Assembly: GCF_001695835.1 (NCBI RefSeq) | Contig: NZ_MBSO01000004.1 | Coordinates: 62,001-126,000, forward strand | Reading direction: 5' to 3' | DNA: 64,000 bases | Source of the DNA: Ensifer sp. LC11 | GTDB taxonomy: Bacteria; Pseudomonadota; Alphaproteobacteria; Rhizobiales; Rhizobiaceae | In this document: in pieces, positions 60,426 to 64,000 of the stretch | Numbering within the stretch: the first letter of the stretch is position 1 | Layout: each line of letters opens with the position of its first letter | Position numbers and translations under genes: made by a program | Notes under the pieces: model-generated | Databases searched by the model: none | What the model was told of the DNA's origin: nothing | What the model saw: the letters and a program-made list of their open reading frames with translations, nothing else

Positions 60426-60454
60426 ATAATAATTATGCGTCGCAGCAATTTCAA
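60426..60454 (-). promoter_or_regulatory. Promoter of the alpha-r14-like sRNA
   Basis: On the minus strand TTGAAA (60454-60449) and TATTAT (60431-60426) are exactly 17 bp apart, placing the start near 60419. The rest of the gap to 60622 is AT-rich and shows no other feature. Confidence 0.75.
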
Positions 60455-60622
60455 GCAATTATTTTGCATTGCACAAAATCGTGAAGTCGCGCGCATCACG
60501 TCGCTGTAACCACATGGAAACCACAACTCTTGATGGCGTTTTGCTTTTCTTCACCGTTCCAAATATACGACCATTTGTACGCAGACCCAATATTTTCTCC
60601 CGATAATTGCAGGCATTTTAAG

Positions 60623-60973
60623 ATGAAATTGTTGCTCCAGATTTCCACGGCAATCATCGTCGTCCTGATCTTCGCCGTATGGCTTGCCAGCCTGCGCCTC
60701 GTCGTGCTGCCGCCTGGCTCCTTCAAGCTGAGGGCGATGACCGCACTCGTCTATCAGGGGCACGGTTATCGCCTGATCGACAGCCCGCTTGCCATGTGCG
60801 GCCGGCAGGTCTACCCGACCGACGACTGCGAACAGGTCGCCATGAACCACCTGGCCAACCGGGTTCTGCTGCGGCTGCCCTACAGCCAATGGCTCTACGA
60901 CTTCACCGAACCTTCCGCGCTGCGCCCCACGGCTTCCGTTGAAGATACGCCGTTGCGCAATTCCGTTCAGTAG
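60623..60973 (+). CDS. Membrane-anchored hypothetical protein
   Basis: A 116-residue protein with one N-terminal membrane helix (MKLLLQISTAIIVVLIFAVWLASLRLVVL) and a soluble, probably periplasmic rest with two cysteines (AMCGRQVYPTDDCEQVA). Length and composition suggest a small envelope protein. No family recognised. The ATG at 60623 is preferred, since the region upstream reads AT-rich and unlike coding sequence. It precedes the penicillin-binding protein gene by 231 bp. Confidence 0.6.
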   Translation: MKLLLQISTAIIVVLIFAVWLASLRLVVLPPGSFKLRAMTALVYQGHGYRLIDSPLAMCGRQVYPTDDCEQVAMNHLANRVLLRLPYSQWLYDFTEPSALRPTASVEDTPLRNSVQ

Positions 60974-61204
60974 AACATTGGCCGTTGCGAGCCGAGAGGG
61001 GGGAGCGGGAGGTCCGCTGCGGTCAAGGTTTTGAACCGTCAGGCTTTTTCACAGCGACTTTCTTAACTCCCCCTTAAATTGCCGCATTTAAAGTTCACCG
61101 GGTCGCCGTGGCGGATGGGCGCAAAGCGCCATGCCCGCCTTCGAGATCGAATTCACCGTAGCGGTCGGGCGCTTGGCCATCCGCAGAGGGATAATCCAAA
61201 CGGC

Positions 61205-63460
61205 ATGGCACCAAACGGCAGGTCAGGACAGCGGATCGAGCCCTCGTTCGGTAGAGACGAGGACGATGATGATGATTTCCGCGTCGAGGCCAGCGATCGC
61301 GTGACAGCCAGCCGCAAGGCAGCGCCTCGCGGCAAGCCCCCGGGCAAAAGCAAAAAGAAGACGGCGACCGGCAAGCGCGGTGGCAGCCGACGCGGCGGCG
61401 GTGGCGGCTTCATCGGCCTTGTCCGCACTCTGTTTTACTGGTGCATCGTGCTCGGCATCTGGGGCGCGATCGGCGTCGGCGGCCTGGTGCTCTATTACGG
61501 CGCGCGCATGCCGAGTGCTGAAAGCTGGTCGATCCCCGACCGGCCGCCGAACGTCAAGATCCTGTCGGTCGCAGGCGACATCATCGCCAATCGCGGGACG
61601 ACCGGCGGCGAAGCGTTGTCGCTCGAAAACATGTCGCCCTACATCCCCCAGGCCGTGATCGCCATCGAGGACCGCCGGTTCTATTCGCATTTCGGCATCG
61701 ATCCGCTGGGTCTGGCGCGCGCCATGCTGACGAATGTCACCACGGGCCGCATGGTGCAGGGCGGCTCGACGCTGACGCAACAGCTCGCCAAGAACCTGTT
61801 CCTGTCGCCGGAGCGCACGCTTGAGCGCAAGGTGCAGGAAGTGCTGCTCGCCTTCTGGCTCGAGCAGAAATATTCCAAGGACCAGATCCTGGCGATGTAT
61901 CTCAACCGGGTGTTCTTCGGCTCCAACGCCTATGGTGTGGAGGCGGCGTCCCGGCGCTACTTCAACAAGTCGGCGCGCGACGTGAACCTCGGCGAGGCGG
62001 CGGTGCTTGCCGGCCTGCTGAAAGCCCCGTCCCGGCTGTCGCCGGCGCGCGACCCCAAGGCAGCGGAAGAACGCGCCCAGATCGTTCTCGGCGCCATGCG
62101 CGAGGAAGGCTACGTTACCGACGGCGAAATCAAGACGGCGATGTCGCAGACGCCAACCAAGGCCAAGAGCTACTGGTCCGGCGCCGAGCACTATGTCGCC
62201 GACATGGTGATGGATCAGCTTCCCGGCATGATCGGCGAGATCAAGGAAGATCTGATCATCGACACCACCATCGACCTCAACCTTGAGAAGAAGGCCGAAG
62301 AGGTGATCAGCGCCACGCTCGACGGCGACGGCAAGAAGCTCGACGCCTCGCAGGCCGCCCTCGTCTCGATCGACGGCACCGGCGCCATCCGGGCGCTGGT
62401 CGGTGGCAAGGACTATGCCGAGAGCCAGTTCGACCGTGCCTCCAAGGCGAAGCGTCAACCCGGTTCGGCCTTCAAGCCGTTCGTCTATGCCGCCGCACTC
62501 GAAATCGGCCGCACGCCGATGTCGATCCGCAATGACGGACCGGTCCGGATCGGAAACTGGACGCCCGAGAATTACGACCAGAAGTATCGGGGCGAGGTGA
62601 CGATCGCCGACGCACTTGCCAATTCGCTGAACACCATCGCTGCACAGCTGGTGATGGAGGTGGGCCCTGCGAACGTCGTCAAGGTCGCCCATCGCCTCGG
62701 CATCGATTCCGAGATGCAGGCGAATGCCTCGATCGCGCTCGGCACCTCCGAAGTGAGCCTGGTCGAACTGACCTCGGCCTATGCGCCGTTCATGAATGGC
62801 GGCTTCAAGGCGACGCCGCACGTCATCCGCCGCATCTCCAAAGCGGATGGTACGGTGCTCTACGAAAACACCTATGACAACCCGCCACGCGTGCTCGATC
62901 CGGCTGTTGTCAGCGAGATGAACCAGATGATGGTGCGGGTGCTGACCAAGGGCACCGGCAAGAAGGCGCAGCTCAAGGGCTGGGAGGCGGCCGGCAAGAC
63001 CGGCACGACGCAGTCTTTCCGTGACGCGCTGTTCGTCGGCTATACCTCGAACCTCACGACCGGCGTCTGGTTCGGCAACGACGACGGCAAGTCGATGAAG
63101 AAGGTCACCGGCGGCGGCCTGCCGGCCAAGGCCTGGCACGATTTCATGATGGCCGCCCACGAAGGCCTCTCGCCCTCGCCGCTCTTCGGGACGACGGGCG
63201 TGCAACCGGTGTTCGACGAAGGTGTGCAAACGCCGCCCGGCGACATGATGTCCGGCGATCCGGAAGCCTTCCCGGAGGCGCCTGTCGGCGTCGATGGCGC
63301 GGTCGCCGTCGGACAACGCCCAATCGACCAGGGGGGCGATCAATGGGGTGGACAGGGCACCGACCAGGGCAATGGCGGGCTGGTGCCACCGGCCGATGTC
63401 GGCGAGACGACCGGGGCAACCCGCCGCACGACGCTCTTCGACATTCTGACCGGCGGTTGA
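61205..63460 (+). CDS. Bifunctional penicillin-binding protein (PBP1A-family)
   Basis: A 751-residue class A penicillin-binding protein that polymerises and cross-links peptidoglycan. After an acidic then Lys/Arg-rich cytoplasmic tail (about 1-70) and a membrane helix (about 72-98), the GT51 domain shows EDRRFYSHFGID, GGSTLTQQLAKN and ERKVQEVLLAFWLEQKYSKDQILAMYLN. The transpeptidase has the SxxK serine (Ser421, SAFK), SLN and KTGTT. A Gly/Gln-rich tail follows. The ATG at 61205 is chosen because the longer frame extends into a region without coding character. It lies upstream of dnaK, as in other rhizobia. Confidence 0.94.
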   Translation: MAPNGRSGQRIEPSFGRDEDDDDDFRVEASDRVTASRKAAPRGKPPGKSKKKTATGKRGGSRRGGGGGFIGLVRTLFYWCIVLGIWGAIGVGGLVLYYGARMPSAESWSIPDRPPNVKILSVAGDIIANRGTTGGEALSLENMSPYIPQAVIAIEDRRFYSHFGIDPLGLARAMLTNVTTGRMVQGGSTLTQQLAKNLFLSPERTLERKVQEVLLAFWLEQKYSKDQILAMYLNRVFFGSNAYGVEAASRRYFNKSARDVNLGEAAVLAGLLKAPSRLSPARDPKAAEERAQIVLGAMREEGYVTDGEIKTAMSQTPTKAKSYWSGAEHYVADMVMDQLPGMIGEIKEDLIIDTTIDLNLEKKAEEVISATLDGDGKKLDASQAALVSIDGTGAIRALVGGKDYAESQFDRASKAKRQPGSAFKPFVYAAALEIGRTPMSIRNDGPVRIGNWTPENYDQKYRGEVTIADALANSLNTIAAQLVMEVGPANVVKVAHRLGIDSEMQANASIALGTSEVSLVELTSAYAPFMNGGFKATPHVIRRISKADGTVLYENTYDNPPRVLDPAVVSEMNQMMVRVLTKGTGKKAQLKGWEAAGKTGTTQSFRDALFVGYTSNLTTGVWFGNDDGKSMKKVTGGGLPAKAWHDFMMAAHEGLSPSPLFGTTGVQPVFDEGVQTPPGDMMSGDPEAFPEAPVGVDGAVAVGQRPIDQGGDQWGGQGTDQGNGGLVPPADVGETTGATRRTTLFDILTGG

Positions 63461-63481
63461 GCCGATGCCAGCCGCTTTTTG
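63453..63481 (+). terminator. Possible terminator of the penicillin-binding protein gene
   Basis: GCGGTT pairs with AGCCGC (one G-T pair) over the stop codon, followed by TTTTTG. Short stem and overlap with the coding end keep confidence low. Confidence 0.4.
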
Positions 63482-63578
63482 ACGGGAGGACCGCGTTGCG
63501 CGCCGCCATCGGCAAGGGGCCAATTCCGGCTAGACAAATCCCGGGCTTGCATTTGCCCCCAAACGCCCCGCAGAATGC

Positions 63579-63608
63579 CTTGCAGTCCGAAACGCCGGTC
63601 CTTATATA
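63579..63608 (+). promoter_or_regulatory. Putative heat-shock-type promoter of dnaK
   Basis: CTTGCA (63579-63584) and CTTATATA (63601-63608) are 16 bp apart, a spacing and form close to RpoH-dependent promoters of rhizobia as remembered. The mRNA leader would be about 105 nt. Between 63482 and 63578 nothing else was recognised. Confidence 0.45.
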
Positions 63609-63683
63609 CGCCGCATCGGCGCAGTCTCAGCTGCGAAGAAATCCAAAGACCATCCCGTTAGGGGCTGTCTCACGAATGCCTGA

Positions 63684-64000
<317 letters not shown>

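Overview
The window is GC-rich chromosomal DNA from a Rhizobiaceae alphaproteobacterium, most likely Ensifer/Sinorhizobium. The call rests on the truB-rbfA-infB-ylxR-nusA-rimP block, the small SRP RNA next to dnaX, a DUF1127 protein, rhizobial intergenic palindromic (RIME-like) repeats, and an sRNA with three CCTCCTCCC motifs as in the alpha-r14 family. Species is not determined. No phage, insertion sequence or CRISPR array was seen.

Layout. 1-6.8 kb: translation/transcription operon on the minus strand (rimP-nusA-ylxR-infB-rbfA-truB), with an apparent attenuator in the rimP leader and a second terminator between infB and rbfA. 6.9-19.8 kb: an MFS exporter, a lytic transglycosylase with a RIME-like repeat in its signal-peptide region, recR, a LysE exporter, ebfC, dnaX, the SRP RNA, a HIT protein, nudC, a WYL regulator with a VOC protein, DUF1127, pheA, kdsB and a cycM-like cytochrome. 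20-31.4 kb: accessory genes: AEC transporter, BON protein, a FloR/CmlA-like exporter, a MerR/cysteine-peptidase-like pair, an ArsR-SRPBCC-reductase operon, a methyltransferase, tRNA-Ser(GGA), msrA, a BMP-family binding protein, slyX and an EI24-like membrane protein.

31.6-45.2 kb is the most coherent pathway: an amino-sugar locus in three transcription units. Amidase, ROK kinase and cutC form one. BadF-type kinase, GntR regulator, SIS isomerase/deaminase and nagA form the second. The divergent third has murQ, an ABC importer, a Gfo/Idh oxidoreductase and the ABC ATPase. Together they can be read as PTS-independent uptake and breakdown of N-acetylmuramic acid or a related cell-wall sugar: import, phosphorylation, lactyl ether cleavage by MurQ, deacetylation by NagA, deamination/isomerisation by the SIS protein. 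Matching 18-bp direct-repeat sites lie before both divergent promoters.

45.2-50.5 kb holds an AcrAB-type RND pump with its TetR regulator; an AcrR-like operator lies upstream. 50.5-64 kb: purU, polA, a candidate alpha-r7-like sRNA, a MarR regulator, an M20 peptidase, a YbhN-type membrane protein, a secreted hypothetical protein, a DMT transporter, the alpha-r14-like sRNA, a bifunctional penicillin-binding protein and the start of dnaK. Family assignments come from motif recognition and memory; no database search was run.
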